From Angiostrongylus vasorum (Eukaryota; Nematoda; Chromadorea; Rhabditida; Metastrongylidae): a DNA stretch of 64,000 nucleotides. Positions within the stretch are counted from its first letter, which is position 1; every line of letters starts with the position of its first letter. The notes under the pieces are model-generated. The model was not told the origin of the DNA. It did no database searches and saw only the letters and a list, made by a program, of their open reading frames with translations. Shown here one piece after another: positions 23,808 to 32,949 of the stretch. Both the position numbers and the translations under genes were made by a program. The stretch lies in NCBI GenBank assembly GCA_018806985.1, contig JADANN010000099.1, positions 2,356,001 through 2,420,000 of the forward strand, given 5' to 3'.

Positions 23808-23811
23808 TTCC

Positions 23812-24103
23812 GCTTCTGTTTAGCAAACACGAGGTGTTATTTTATTTCTTTATTTAGGTACAAGCTGACGTTTCGGCGGATTTCGCCTTCCTCAGAGCCT
23901 GGAAAGGTCAAGCTGACTGCAATCTACCCGGCTAAACACCTCCATAACTAAGCAGAGAAAACACTAAACCAAGATTTCCAATCACATTGAACACAGACTT
24001 CCATTAAATATTTCACGTGGAGACCAACCGCACAGAGTTCACATGGAATCGTAATGTACCCATCTCATCAGAATAACATTCTTATATACTGCCCAATATC
24101 ACG
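23812..24103 (-). repeat. 3' pLTR of the PLE
   Basis: Direct repeat of 27057-27373. Shared landmarks include GAGGTGTTATTTTATTTCTT, the hammerhead, GGAAAGGTCAA, CCAACCGCACAGAGTTCACA and ATATACTGCCC at the inner end. Confidence 0.85.
23861..23901 (-). ncRNA. type I hammerhead ribozyme motif (3' pLTR)
   Basis: Same 41-nt design as 20714-20754: CAGGCT, CTGAGGA, stem II GGCG/CGCC, GAAA, ACGT, GUC, AGCTTG. All invariant core bases are intact. Confidence 0.7.
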
Positions 24104-24505
24104 CGTGATAATGAGGCATTCCTCCCTGCGGTTCATTTTCGGATTCTTGGAATTGGTCCAGAATGCCTCGAGAATTTTGCGCGCTGGTGTTCTCGATTCC
24201 TGCGCGAGGATCGCAACCCGTACTTCAAAATCTTCTCCGTTATGTCTCTGCGTCCTATGCGTGCCTAGTGGAGTATTTGGTTTACGTATGCCGACTAGGT
24301 GTTCTTTTTTACGAACGCAGAGTGGGCTACCCGTTTCGCCAACGTATTCGTCCCCGCACGCTTTACAAGAGGTCAGATAAACTGTACCCGAACTCATGCA
24401 GTCACCGTCTCTACCATTGGGGCAAACTATACAATTTTGCGTTGCACATAGACGGTCGTATAGGCGGTTACGAACTAGTTGGCGTCTTAGATTACTCGGT
24501 GGCAT
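24068..24505 (-). pseudogene. PLE GIY-YIG endonuclease domain
   Basis: A 145-codon open piece: a Cys-rich segment (CATQNCIVCPNGRDGDC), the GIY-like GTVYLTSC, a YIG-like YVGETG, then RKKEHL with the conserved Arg and Glu, and a C-terminal LEAFWTNSKNP block shared by all PLE copies here. In EN+ Penelope elements this domain nicks target DNA for primed reverse transcription. The frame is separated from the RT part by stops (24510-24690), so it is a remnant of the polyprotein, not an independent gene. Confidence 0.75.
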
Positions 24506-24693
24506 TTCAGTTATCGTTACCGAATTCTCTAAACCGGCCCTTCCTAAACAGCGTTTTATAGCTCAATTACTTCATTTGAAATGAAGGGCAGGATAAACGG
24601 GACCTTATTGTCGCTAGAGTTATCGTTTGGGGGGCCTGTGGTTTCCTTTACACCTATCCCGAGCTACAGTTCCATAGCCATTAAAAATGGCTA

Positions 24694-27041
24694 CTAGCCG
24701 CGCCAAGTTCCGGGACTCTCTCTCTGCTCCTTTCTTGTGCACACGCTGGTAGCTGTTCGAAACATGTTTTTCATAAGCGCCCTTTTCGTGTGCCAGGCGT
24801 GAGAGGAGAGGAAATGAACCAAGATGTTTTTACTACTTGGCTTTCCATACCATTTCGTAACGTAGCCGTTTTCTGATAGGTTAATTTGCACGTTCAGAAA
24901 TGGAAGCCAGTTTTCTATTGATTTCTCTCGGGTGAATTTAATATACTCTGACTGTTCGTTCAACAGCTCGAAACATTTGTCAATTTCCTCTTGTGCTGAA
25001 CAAATGACCAAGCAGTCATCTACATATCTACAGTAGAGTAACGGCTGAGATCGATTACTGGTGCTTCCACCTTAGACATGAATGCAATGGCAAGGCTTGG
25101 TGCCAGTCGTTGTCCCATTGCCAGCCCTCTCGTTTGTGCGTAATACCTCCCGGACCATCTGAAGACTGAGCAGTTTAGGCACTCCTTTAAGAGTGTCATC
25201 AACTGCTGAATCGAGAAGCAATACATGTTTATTGCTCCTTCATGTTGTATAAGGAGCTCGTGGATGGCTTGCATAGCGGAGTCATTCGACAAGTTTGTAT
25301 AGAGGGCGGTGACGTCGAAAAGGACTCCATCACGTATGCGCTGTTGGGCTGCACAGTACGTAGACGATCCATGAACATTTGGGTATTCGTTAGATGGGGT
25401 GGAATGTACTTCAACAACTGGGTAAGTATTAGGGTTATTATTACGCGAAATACAACCACAAGATTGCTGAGATATTTGGAAAACTCCGGACCGCAGGTGT
25501 TTGCGGTGGGGAACGAACGCGCTATTGTCCTTTCCGGGGAGTAGCGCGTTCACCACCACACCATGGGGGTCCTTCGTTTCGCCTGTGTCTCAGCTAGTTC
25601 TTATCGATCTGTGCCGTCAGCATCTGTGCGTTTTGCAAATATCTCAGCAATCTTGTGGTTGTATTTCTCATAATAATAACCTGCCATAAAAAAGCATAGA
25701 AGGCAGAAAATAAAAAGCTAAATATTAGGGTTATTAACCACGTTATTCTATCCGTAGGCCCGTTCACGCAGCTAATGATAGGTCTGACCTTAAATAACGA
25801 TGGGTCGGTAGACACGAGATCATCGCTGGATACTAACTTATGGGCTTTTGATAAGTAAGCATAGGACGGGACATGTTGGTAGGTCAACTTTGAGTTGAGA
25901 GATAACTGATGGTTTTCACCCAGCCGCTCTCGCCATTTTAACCCATTCGTTGTTTAACTTTCGGTATTGACTTTTAAATTCCTTCTCAGACGATGGACGA
26001 TAAAGGGAAGCATCTTCGAGGTGCTTTTCCGTTATCTTAACATCTAACTGATGGGGAATTACAACGAACTCTCCATCCGTATCACTAACCGATAGTCTTA
26101 TGTTTTTCGATCTTATCAGCTCTCATACCTCCCGCATACCACGTTTTTTGCAGTTCAGTGAGGTTAGAGCAGTATCTCTTTGCACGACAGTGATTAAGGA
26201 CCTTGAAGGTTTCATTCGTAAACGTCCGAAATTTAACGTCAACTTCATTATTGGGCTCTTGTTGTCTAAAGAACGGTTGAGGAAATGGTAGTACTGGTAG
26301 TGCCCTTACTTGTTGTTGTTCGCGCCTATTTAGCGCTTCATCCCTAGCTTTTTGCGGAGTCAGTCTTGAAGTTCATGCAAGCTACATGCGACCCTACGCA
26401 AGGTTACCTTAGAAATGGGTTCAGATGGTGAGAAACTCTGTCCCAATTCTAATAACGAGCGCGCACCGTCAGGGAGAGTCATGCCTCCTAACACGGTTAG
26501 CCTTGAATTTCTTTGTACATTACTTATCCTACTGTGACTCGTTTGATGTTCGTTGGCGGTGTTTCTGTATGCTCTTGAAGCCGTGTTATGCGATTTACTC
26601 AAAAGGTCTTCGAATTTTCTCCGCAAAATTACGTTAGCATTAGACCTAATAGAACTGCAGGTCAACACTGACCCACGCACTATTCTTCTCCAGAGGCGGT
26701 CCTCTAAATACTGAGTACAATAGTCTTCCTTCTTCTCGCACTCCTTCCACTTGGCGAATATTTGATTTTGTTTGCTTCGTAGACAGGTGCGTAGTACTCT
26801 CAATTCGATGTCCAGTACTCGGTGGCTATCCTCTGGCAGTCCGCATATTTCGTGTAGTCGTTTTCGTTTCATGAATTTTGGAACGACTTGGTGTTTCAGG
26901 CAACGGCGGAGAAAGTGTATCGCATGTCGAGCTAAGACGAACCCTTTGTCTTAGTGACAGTGCTTCTTTTGCAAGTCGGAATTATCTTGCTGGTACATCT
27001 TGCAGTAATTCCCACGTCCAACTTTCTATTAACCTCGGCAT
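24694..27041 (-). pseudogene. PLE reverse transcriptase region, interrupted
   Basis: Minus-strand pieces in order: start MPRLIESWTWELL at 27041 with an early stop; N-terminal region 26872-26360 (HEICGLPEDSHRVLD, ending CSLHELQD); RT core 25887 onward (LSKAHKLVSSD, FKVRPIISCVNGPTDRI); SINE insertion; LTQLLKYIPPHLTNTQMF; TALYTNLSNDSAMQAI; RGLAMGQRLAPSLA; a frameshift; then the catalytic YVDD at 25015-25026 and the thumb-like ENWLPFLNVQINLS. At least three frameshifts or stops plus the SINE destroy it, although YVDD is intact. Confidence 0.8.
25441..25722. mobile_element. SINE-3 insertion with inverted ends
   Basis: 282 bp flanked by a perfect 14-bp duplication TATTAGGGTTATTA (25427-25440 and 25723-25736), inserted in the PLE RT. 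The left GAAATACAACCACAAGATTG and the reverse complement of the right end match over about 45 bp. The right end continues into an AGGCAG...AAATAAAAAG tail. A GGTGGGGAACGAACGCG block gives the tRNA-like B-box region. Confidence 0.85.
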
Positions 27042-27056
27042 TGATTGAATAATTCT

Positions 27057-27373
27057 TTCTGCTTCTGTTTAGCAAGCATGAGGTGTTATTTTATTTCTTT
27101 ACTTACGTGCAAGCTGACGTTTCGGCGGATTTCGCCTTCCTCAGAGCCTGGAAAGGTCAAGTTGACTGTGATCTACACCGTCAAACGCCTCCATAACCAA
27201 ACAGAGAAAATGCTGGACCAAAATTTCAATCCAATTGAACACAGAGCCTTTGCACATTCACCGCTTTCTATGAGTCTTCCACTAAATATTTCCGTGGAGA
27301 CCAACCGCACAGAGTTCACATGGAATCGTAATGTACCCATCTCTTCAGAATAACAGGCTTATATACTGCCCAA
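27057..27373 (-). repeat. 5' pLTR of the PLE
   Basis: Upstream terminal repeat, matching 23812-24103. It has an extra 20-odd bases (CCGCTTTCTATGAGTC region) not in the 3' copy. The coding start at 27041 lies just inside. Confidence 0.85.
27110..27150 (-). ncRNA. type I hammerhead ribozyme motif (5' pLTR)
   Basis: Identical in plan to the 3' pLTR copy. All core bases are intact, and stem I CAGGCT/AGCTTG is kept. Confidence 0.7.
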
Positions 27374-27384
27374 AATCCACATCT

Positions 27385-27600
27385 ATTCAATCGCAGACGT
27401 CCGATTCGGGTTGTTAGTTTTTGGAATTGATCGATGTTGATGGCCAAACTCATGTTGGCGAGAACGCCGACGCCCCTGACTCCCCTATTATCGAATGTTC
27501 CGAGGAATAGCCCTTTTACGGCGTCATCCACGGCGTTGAATGGTTGGCGTCTTCTCGTCTTGCCCAGTCCGATGATGTCGTTATTCAGCACGCGTTTACT
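27385..27600 (-). pseudogene. RTE endonuclease N-terminal fragment
   Basis: Minus strand reads DIIGLGKTRRRQPFNAV, GTFDNRGVRGVGVLANMS, then TTRIGRLRLNRCGF and stops at the PLE insertion. This is the region just N-terminal of RCGLIPTFSIFVF at 23807, so the two are halves of one RTE copy split by the PLE. The frame is open here. Confidence 0.8.
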
Positions 27601-27627
27601 TCCATTCAAATAGAACACGTACAACAC

Positions 27628-28010
27628 GACGATAGCTGACTTTTCGGCAGAATCGCCTTCTTCAGAGGCTGGAAGGGCACACTAATACGCAACTTACTAG
27701 GTCAATGGCTCCAACAGCACAAACAGAAAGATGAAAACCTGAACGAGAATTACACGATCTGCAGCTTTTTTGGAAAACTGACCATTTTTTTCACCGGCCT
27801 TCCACCCAAGAAGAACAGCCACTTAGAGTCGCACATGGTTGATGACTGCACCACTCCTCATCAACGATCGATACGAAGGTGCGGGGGCGAGTTCACGTGT
27901 GATCTCAGGGCATTCTTCTCTAATTATCATTGTAGGATTTTTGGCACTTATCCAAAAAGCCTCGAGAGTTGGTGTTTTAGGACCCCGTGCGAAAATAGTT
28001 ACTTTCATGT
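27628..28010 (-). pseudogene. PLE endonuclease C-terminus and pLTR fragment
   Basis: Downstream continuation of the BEL-PLE fusion frame in another frame (TLEAFWISAKNPTMIIREEC). It then runs into terminal-repeat sequence ending with the hammerhead-like block at 27634-27671. It belongs to a 5'-truncated PLE whose coding start is lost. Confidence 0.65.
27634..27671 (-). ncRNA. degenerate hammerhead motif
   Basis: CTGAAGA, a GGC/GCC stem II and GAAA are present, but GAAA is followed by AGUC, giving an A opposite G in stem III. Stem I pairs poorly (CCAGCCT with AGCTATC). Probably inactive. Confidence 0.4.
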
Positions 28011-29090
28011 CAAAAGCGTCTGCATTGTGCTTTTGTGCGCCCGTAGTGGCGTACCTTGTCTTACTTTTCGTTTGCCGTCTAGGTGTTCTTTTATGCGGGT
28101 ACATAAAGGTCTGCCCGTTTCGCCAATATATTCGACTCCGCAAGTACCACAAGAGACCAGGTATATCATACCTGAACTCATGCAGTCACCCTCCCTAGCA
28201 TAAGGGCAAATTACGCAATTCTGTCTTTCGCACCGACGGTCGTATAGGCGGTTACGAACTAAATGACGACGAAGACTACTTGGTAGTACTTCAATTATCG
28301 CTACCGATTCCTCTAGATCTGGCCTTCTTAAGTATCGCTTGTCCCAGTCGTACTTGTCCTTCCACAACTCACGAAGGAATACTTTTGATCTATGTAGTAG
28401 AGGCAGTAGCCTTCCTAACGGGTCATATATTGAGGCAATGATGCTTGCAGTTGTTCTCTTTGTAATCTGTGATTGTTGTTTGGGATTACATGTGATCGTA
28501 ATGCAGTCGGTCGATGGACTCCAAGGGATTCCTAACACTTCTACCATATTCTTGTCCGCTCTGTCCTTTGATGGAATTGCTGACATCAATTCAGTATCAC
28601 TGGAAGCGAATTGGCAAAGATTCATCTTAAGTTCGTCGAAGATTCGCTTAGACTGTGAGTTGACATAGAAAGACTCTTCCGAGTCATCGACGGTTAGAAT
28701 AAGATTATCGACGTACATATTTTCTTTTATTTGTGTTGCCAGTTGGATGCAGTCTTTGTATTGATCGAGATGAAAGTGGATCGTTCCTGCTAACAGGAAA
28801 GGCGAAGTGATTAACCCGAAGGTTACGCGAGTAAATCGCAGAATTTTGATATTATTCGGAGTAGGTGGCCTTGTGTGATCATGTAGCCACAAGCAGCGCG
28901 TGGAATCGCGGTCGATTTCATGAAGACGTACCTGTAAGAAGGCTTTTTCGATATCAGAGGTTATAGCAAAGCGTCCCAATCTGAAGCGGAGCAAGATGCC
29001 GAACAGTTCAGGAAGAACCACTGGTCCTCGATGAAGGAGATCGTTGAGTGACGGACATCCTATGTAGTGAGCAGACGCGTCATAAACCAC
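28005..29090 (-). CDS. chimeric ORF: BEL/Pao RT fused to PLE endonuclease
   Basis: A 361-codon uninterrupted frame. Residues 1 to about 253 are BEL/Pao-type reverse transcriptase: MVYDASAH, SLNDLLHRGP, SDIEKAFLQV (first catalytic Asp), TFGLITSPFLL, MYVDNL at 125-130 (YVDN in place of the usual YVDD), and SIYDPLGRLLPLLHRSKVFL. From about residue 254 it becomes PLE: a linker (LEESVAIIEV), LVRNRLYDRRC, Cys-rich NCVICPYARE, GIY-like GMIYLVSC (307-314), YIGETGRP (321-328) and TRIKEHL. The open frame continues upstream of the ATG to about 29210 (DSRVHQIPHQAILTPNK). I infer a 5'-truncated PLE landing in frame in a BEL copy, or recombination. No promoter or host-gene context indicates use, so chance is possible. 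Confidence 0.8.
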   Translation of the reverse strand: MVYDASAHYIGCPSLNDLLHRGPVVLPELFGILLRFRLGRFAITSDIEKAFLQVRLHEIDRDSTRCLWLHDHTRPPTPNNIKILRFTRVTFGLITSPFLLAGTIHFHLDQYKDCIQLATQIKENMYVDNLILTVDDSEESFYVNSQSKRIFDELKMNLCQFASSDTELMSAIPSKDRADKNMVEVLGIPWSPSTDCITITCNPKQQSQITKRTTASIIASIYDPLGRLLPLLHRSKVFLRELWKDKYDWDKRYLRRPDLEESVAIIEVLPSSLRRHLVRNRLYDRRCERQNCVICPYAREGDCMSSGMIYLVSCGTCGVEYIGETGRPLCTRIKEHLDGKRKVRQGTPLRAHKSTMQTLLT

Positions 29091-29136
29091 TCTAATTTTA
29101 GTGTTTTTATTCGGAGTTAGAATTGCTTGATGGGGA

Positions 29137-29190
29137 ATTTGGTGGACTCGAGAGTCTTTCGTAAGTGGGACTCGAGAGTCTTTCGTAACT
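29137..29190. repeat. short tandem duplication in BEL fragment
   Basis: GACTCGAGAGTCTTTCGTAA occurs twice in a row with 24-bp spacing, duplicating a KDSRV-coding unit in frame upstream of the fusion ORF. Confidence 0.8.
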
Positions 29191-29213
29191 GGTTCTTCGT
29201 TGACTTCTTCTAG

Positions 29214-29242
29214 AATGGTAGAGGAATGACGTCAGTTAAAGC
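29214..29242. repeat. 29-bp string shared with 22335-22363
   Basis: An exact 29-base match (begins AATGGTAGAGGAATGACGTC) sits at the edge between the BEL fragment and an RTE fragment. The other copy lies in the spacer of the inverted duplication, in the same orientation. Confidence 0.85.
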
Positions 29243-29254
29243 CGTATTATCATT

Positions 29255-29640
29255 AGGAACTCTAACCACTGAGCCGGTGGTCTTCCTGCAGCACATTTGA
29301 TATTCCGAGGCATCCACTCACTGACGACTGTTGTCCATCGGCTGACGTCCATACGCATATTACTTGTCTAGTCCGCCTTTTCTTGGACAGTTTAGCGCAT
29401 AGAACAGCCTCTTTGATTCTTGGTCGTTCACGTAGATCGGAGCGTCAGATCCCCTTCTGTCACTTGCGTGACACGGGATTCTCCTAGCATCGTCCTTTTG
29501 ACTGCGCGTTCAATAACGTTGAGTGATCTTTCATCCTGCTTACGCAGCGACCAGGCTTCTGACGCATACGTTAAGGCCCCAAGAATTGTGGAGTACTCGC
29601 AGCATAGGGTCAGAGTTCTTAACGAAATACTTAGAAGAGA
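29255..29640 (-). pseudogene. RTE C-terminal fragment
   Basis: Minus-strand frames include EAWSLRKQDERSLNVIERAV, KRTMLGESRVTQVTEGDL and, after shifts, GRPPAQW. This is the region after the RT domain of RTE elements (compare 17753-18091). It is frameshifted, with no RT core. Confidence 0.65.
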
Positions 29641-29974
29641 GGTGATGTGATACTCAACGAGTCTCTTGAGAGAGCAAAACCCATTGGGTTACTATTAAAC
29701 TTGACAGGAAGAAATAGAGGATTTACTTACGCTCACTTGAGTCACTCAGTGATCAATGGGGCGGCAGGTGACACAGGTAATACAGGTGAGTAAATCATGG
29801 CCTAAAATGTCAACATGGTCACCATGCTTGTCTTGCAAGGTTCTCCAACATCCACTGCAAGCAAGATAACGGATTAGTAAAACAGTGGCATCCATGTAGA
29901 AATCTAAGTTTTGTATAAGTTCTGTCGCTTGGGGAAAATATTTAGGCTATTACCAAATTATTTCCATAAGAGGT

Positions 29975-30185
29975 GCGTGTAGCGCAGTGACTAGAGGAAA
30001 CCCTCCGTGGTCAGTAAATTGTGACCAGACCTGTATCGGAGAACAGGAGTACTGGCTCGGCACATTGGTAGACTACTGCGAGTCATTGTAAAGGTCAGAT
30101 ATGCATTCATTCAGCTCTATTGATGCTTAATGAAGTCTAATGAATGGCGCATCTCTCAGGGATTCATCAACGCCGACAGCTTTAC
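29975..30185 (+). mobile_element. diverged SINE-2 copy
   Basis: Head GTGTAGCGCAGTGACTAGAGG, body CTGGCTCGGCACATTGGTAG and GGTCAGATATGCATTCA, tail GGGATTCATCAACGCCGACA. Confidence 0.65.
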
Positions 30186-30964
30186 TTTTTTTTAAATTTT
30201 GCCAAATCCTTTAGAGTAACGTGGACTTCGACTTTGTATCCAGCCAATGTGAGTAGTTTTGATAACACATGACAATAGCATATGTCACTAGCAGAAGTCT
30301 TTGCAAATGACTGGCCTCATCTCGAGTAGCGGAAAATGAGGCCCAAAGTGTATTTTAAACTAGGCGTCTTTCACATCTACTACGCGGATCCTGGCACTTG
30401 TTGCATTCGCTTCATTTCTTCGCATCCATCATCATTGAACGTCTTCCAAATTCTACGCGTAGTTTAGCCTGTTGTTCAAGGATTTTCTTCTCGCCGTGGA
30501 TGAAGTTGACGTGAAAGATACTTCCAAAAGTCCTTAAAGTTCTAAAATATTTTACAAAAAAGTTTGGGCGGAATCAAAGAAGTACAGCAGGATCTTTTCC
30601 ATAATCCTGCGACGTTCTCAATTGTTCAAAAATATTTGTAATTTTTAAATCCTCAGTGGTTGTCGAAAAACCAGCCCCTGAGACACAATCAAACACCGGG
30701 CTCTGGGAGCGTGTTTGTAGCGTTTTTACCCAATATGAGCTTACTGAAATCGTAATTGAACAAACTCACTTCGACCCAGAATCAAAAAACGCTTTTAATG
30801 CATGATGAAAACATCCGAAGAAAATAACATCAATGGTGAATAAAAGTACTGGACTTTTTTGGATACCGAGAAATATGAAGTGGGAATTCCTCTATAACGA
30901 GTAAGGAAGCTCATGTCACGCAATAATGTCATGAAAACTGGCTGAGAGAAAGACAAAGCATGGG

Positions 30965-31118
30965 TCATGATTGGTGCCGTTGATAACACGTGAGTCCCGA
31001 GAATTGTAATCGTGGGTTCACAGCGCGTCTGAGGTCCCAAGTTTTGCTCATGTCTCAGCGTAGCTGAAGTTGTGTTTCACAGGATATCCTGCAATGAAAA
31101 GAGAATAGGCAGTAAATA
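30965..31118 (+). mobile_element. SINE-3 copy
   Basis: A tRNA-like region with AATCGTGGGTTCACAGC (B-box position) is followed by AGTTTTGCTCATGTCTCAGC and an AGGCAGTAAATAAAAAAG tail. The 30190-30960 stretch before it has no recognised gene. Confidence 0.55.
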
Positions 31119-31417
31119 AAAAAGTTCGGAACGGTGTCAACAATCTTATTTCTGTGGGAGGTTTGTATTACCCATTCAGGAGCCTTCATTGTGTATGCCC
31201 ATTGACTCGCTGTATTGTAACACATTGCACAACATTCGTCTTCTTTCTCCTCGTTAATATTCTTATGAATTCAGCGCGGATCTTTCTGGAATAAATAACT
31301 CGTTGTTAAGAGTGTTCTACGAAAATGGGAATGAAATTTGTGGTAGGAGAAGTTCAGTGATTTCGTTTCCGATTAGGTAGCTTACGGTCCGAAATGTTAA
31401 TTGTTAGGTAATTTATA

Positions 31418-32904
31418 TCAGGTTGTAACACATGAAATGTCCGATTTTAAATGCATGCTTTAAAAAGTCATGTTTTTTATATTAATTTTACTGGTTAAAA
31501 CATTTTTTTGACAGGAAAAATTACTTACTCCAGTTGCATAAAATTCTGGAGTTCTGGTAACGATGAACTCGTTGAAGGCATTTTTTGCCCAAAAAGTTGT
31601 CAAGTGCTAGAAGAAGTGATAGTCGGAGGCGAAAGCTCTGACGAATATGGCGCATGAGGCAAAGTTTCGTACCCTAACTCGTTCAGCTTTTGCAGCGTTG
31701 GCTCCGTAGTGTGAGGCCGAATGTCGTGGAGAAGGATTGGTCCTTTTCTATTGACTAATGCCGGTCGTTGTTGTTGGAGTTCACGGTGCATTTTGTCGAT
31801 TTGTTGGCAATACTTCTCTGACGTAATCGTTTCGCACGGATTCGAAAAGTTGTGATGAATCAGCCGGCTGTAGACCGCCTAACAGTCACCGTAATCCTTT
31901 TTTTCGTGCAATTTTGGCTTTGGGAAGTGCTTGGAGCCTGTTGTCATGCAGAATCCACTTCTTGTCGCACGTCACTATTCGGTCAAAAAAAGACTAGTTT
32001 TTGTTGCGCAGAACAACATCAGACGACACTCCCAACGACGCTTTTTTTTGATTATCGTTTAATTCGAGTGGTACCCACTTGTCGAGTTTTTTTGTCTTTT
32101 CTTTGCGATTATAGTGAGTGGAAATTGTTCCAATGCTTCCGCCAAGCTGTTCTGTAACCTCTCGAACAGTCGTTCGCGCTTTTGGTTCCACTAGTGTCTG
32201 CAATTCGTCGTCGTCAAGTTAACTGGGACGTCGACGGCTTCCCCTACTTCGAGGTCGAAATCACCAGATCGAAATTTTCGGAACCATGTTCTCACTGTTG
32301 ATTCACCAACACTACTTTCTCCTCAAACTTGATAATATTCCGAACTCCTTCCGCAGCATTATGACCACTCTTCCACTCGTACAAAAAAACGCACACGAAT
32401 ATCACATTGATTCGTACTAAAGTTAAAACCTATTAAAAATGTTGAAATAGTAAGTCTTGAAAAAAGCAAGTGCTAAGAAGAGTAGACGTTGTGATTTAAA
32501 AATTTATACTAAATAAAAAAAAGGATAAAGCTCTCGGTGTTGATCAATCCCCTGAGGGATGCGCCATGCATTCGACTTCATTAGGTATCTTTGGAGGTGA
32601 CTGAATGCATATCTGGCTTTTACAATAACTCGCCCTACCCATGTATCGAGTCAGTGCTGGTATTTTCCCAGCCAGGTCTGCTATCAATTTGCCGACCCCG
32701 GAGGGATGGAAAGCTTGGTGAGCCATGGACACTGGGATCGATTTCACGTGCGTGTTGCAGTGGCGCCTCCAACCACTGCGTCACATGCGCTCTAAAAATA
32801 TATACTAAATATACATAAAATAGCAATGTTAAAAAAGTTTTTTTTAGAGTTGCACGGGAAATAAAAAACAGTAAAAATCGGACAATTCAGATGTTACAAC
32901 CTAA
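31418..32904 (-). mobile_element. mariner element with TIRs, carrying a SINE
   Basis: The terminal inverted repeats (from 31418, and the reverse complement ending 32904) share AGGTTGTAACA and GTCCGATTTT. TA dinucleotides flank both ends (31416-31417, 32905-32906), as for Tc1/mariner. Minus-strand transposase remnants include TTVREVTEQLGGSIGTIS and WVPLELNDNQ (32203-31994), and PALVNRKGPILLHDIRPHT and LNELGYETLPHAPYSSELSP (31791-31600). The second catalytic Asp (HD) remains, but the third (D in YSPDLSP) is replaced and frames are broken. Inactive. A SINE-2 lies at 32517-32793. Confidence 0.85.
32517..32793 (-). mobile_element. SINE-2 copy inside mariner, with target duplication
   Basis: Flanked by an 18-bp duplication with one mismatch, AAAAATTTATACTAAATA (32499-32516) and AAAAATATATACTAAATA (32794-32811). 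This fixes the SINE-2 boundaries: the minus strand starts AGAGCGCATGTGACGCAGTG and ends GAGAGCTTTATCC plus a T-run. Confidence 0.9.
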
Positions 32905-32949
32905 TAGCTCCGACAAAACCTAGTTAGAAAATGATCATTAATTCATTGT

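Larger units (their letters stand above)
22674..24437 (-). repeat. right arm of large inverted duplication
   Basis: Reverse-complement partner of 20175-21942. The outer part is the 3' end of the PLE at 23808-27373. A 174-codon minus-strand frame (22862-23386, starts MSEGGGVTLEQF) is open here but split by differences in the left arm. It has no recognised domain and is rich in Ser/His from a CATTCA-type low-complexity patch. Confidence 0.9.
23808..27373 (-). mobile_element. Penelope-like element with both terminal repeats
   Basis: 3566 bp flanked by an exact 11-bp duplication AATCCACATCT (23797-23807 and 27374-27384). Direct terminal repeats (pLTRs) lie at 23812-24103 and 27057-27373, each with a hammerhead motif. 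Between them is an RT-endonuclease coding region on the minus strand, starting at the ATG at 27041. It is inserted in an RTE endonuclease frame (27385-27600 upstream, 23580-23807 downstream) and carries a SINE-3 at 25441-25722. The element is dead through stops, frameshifts and the SINE, but key catalytic motifs survive. Confidence 0.9.

Noticed and set aside
24054..24561. Plus-strand frames over 24054-24561
   Set aside because: Antisense shadows of the PLE endonuclease. Similar shadows occur at 46800-47132 and 49765-50148.
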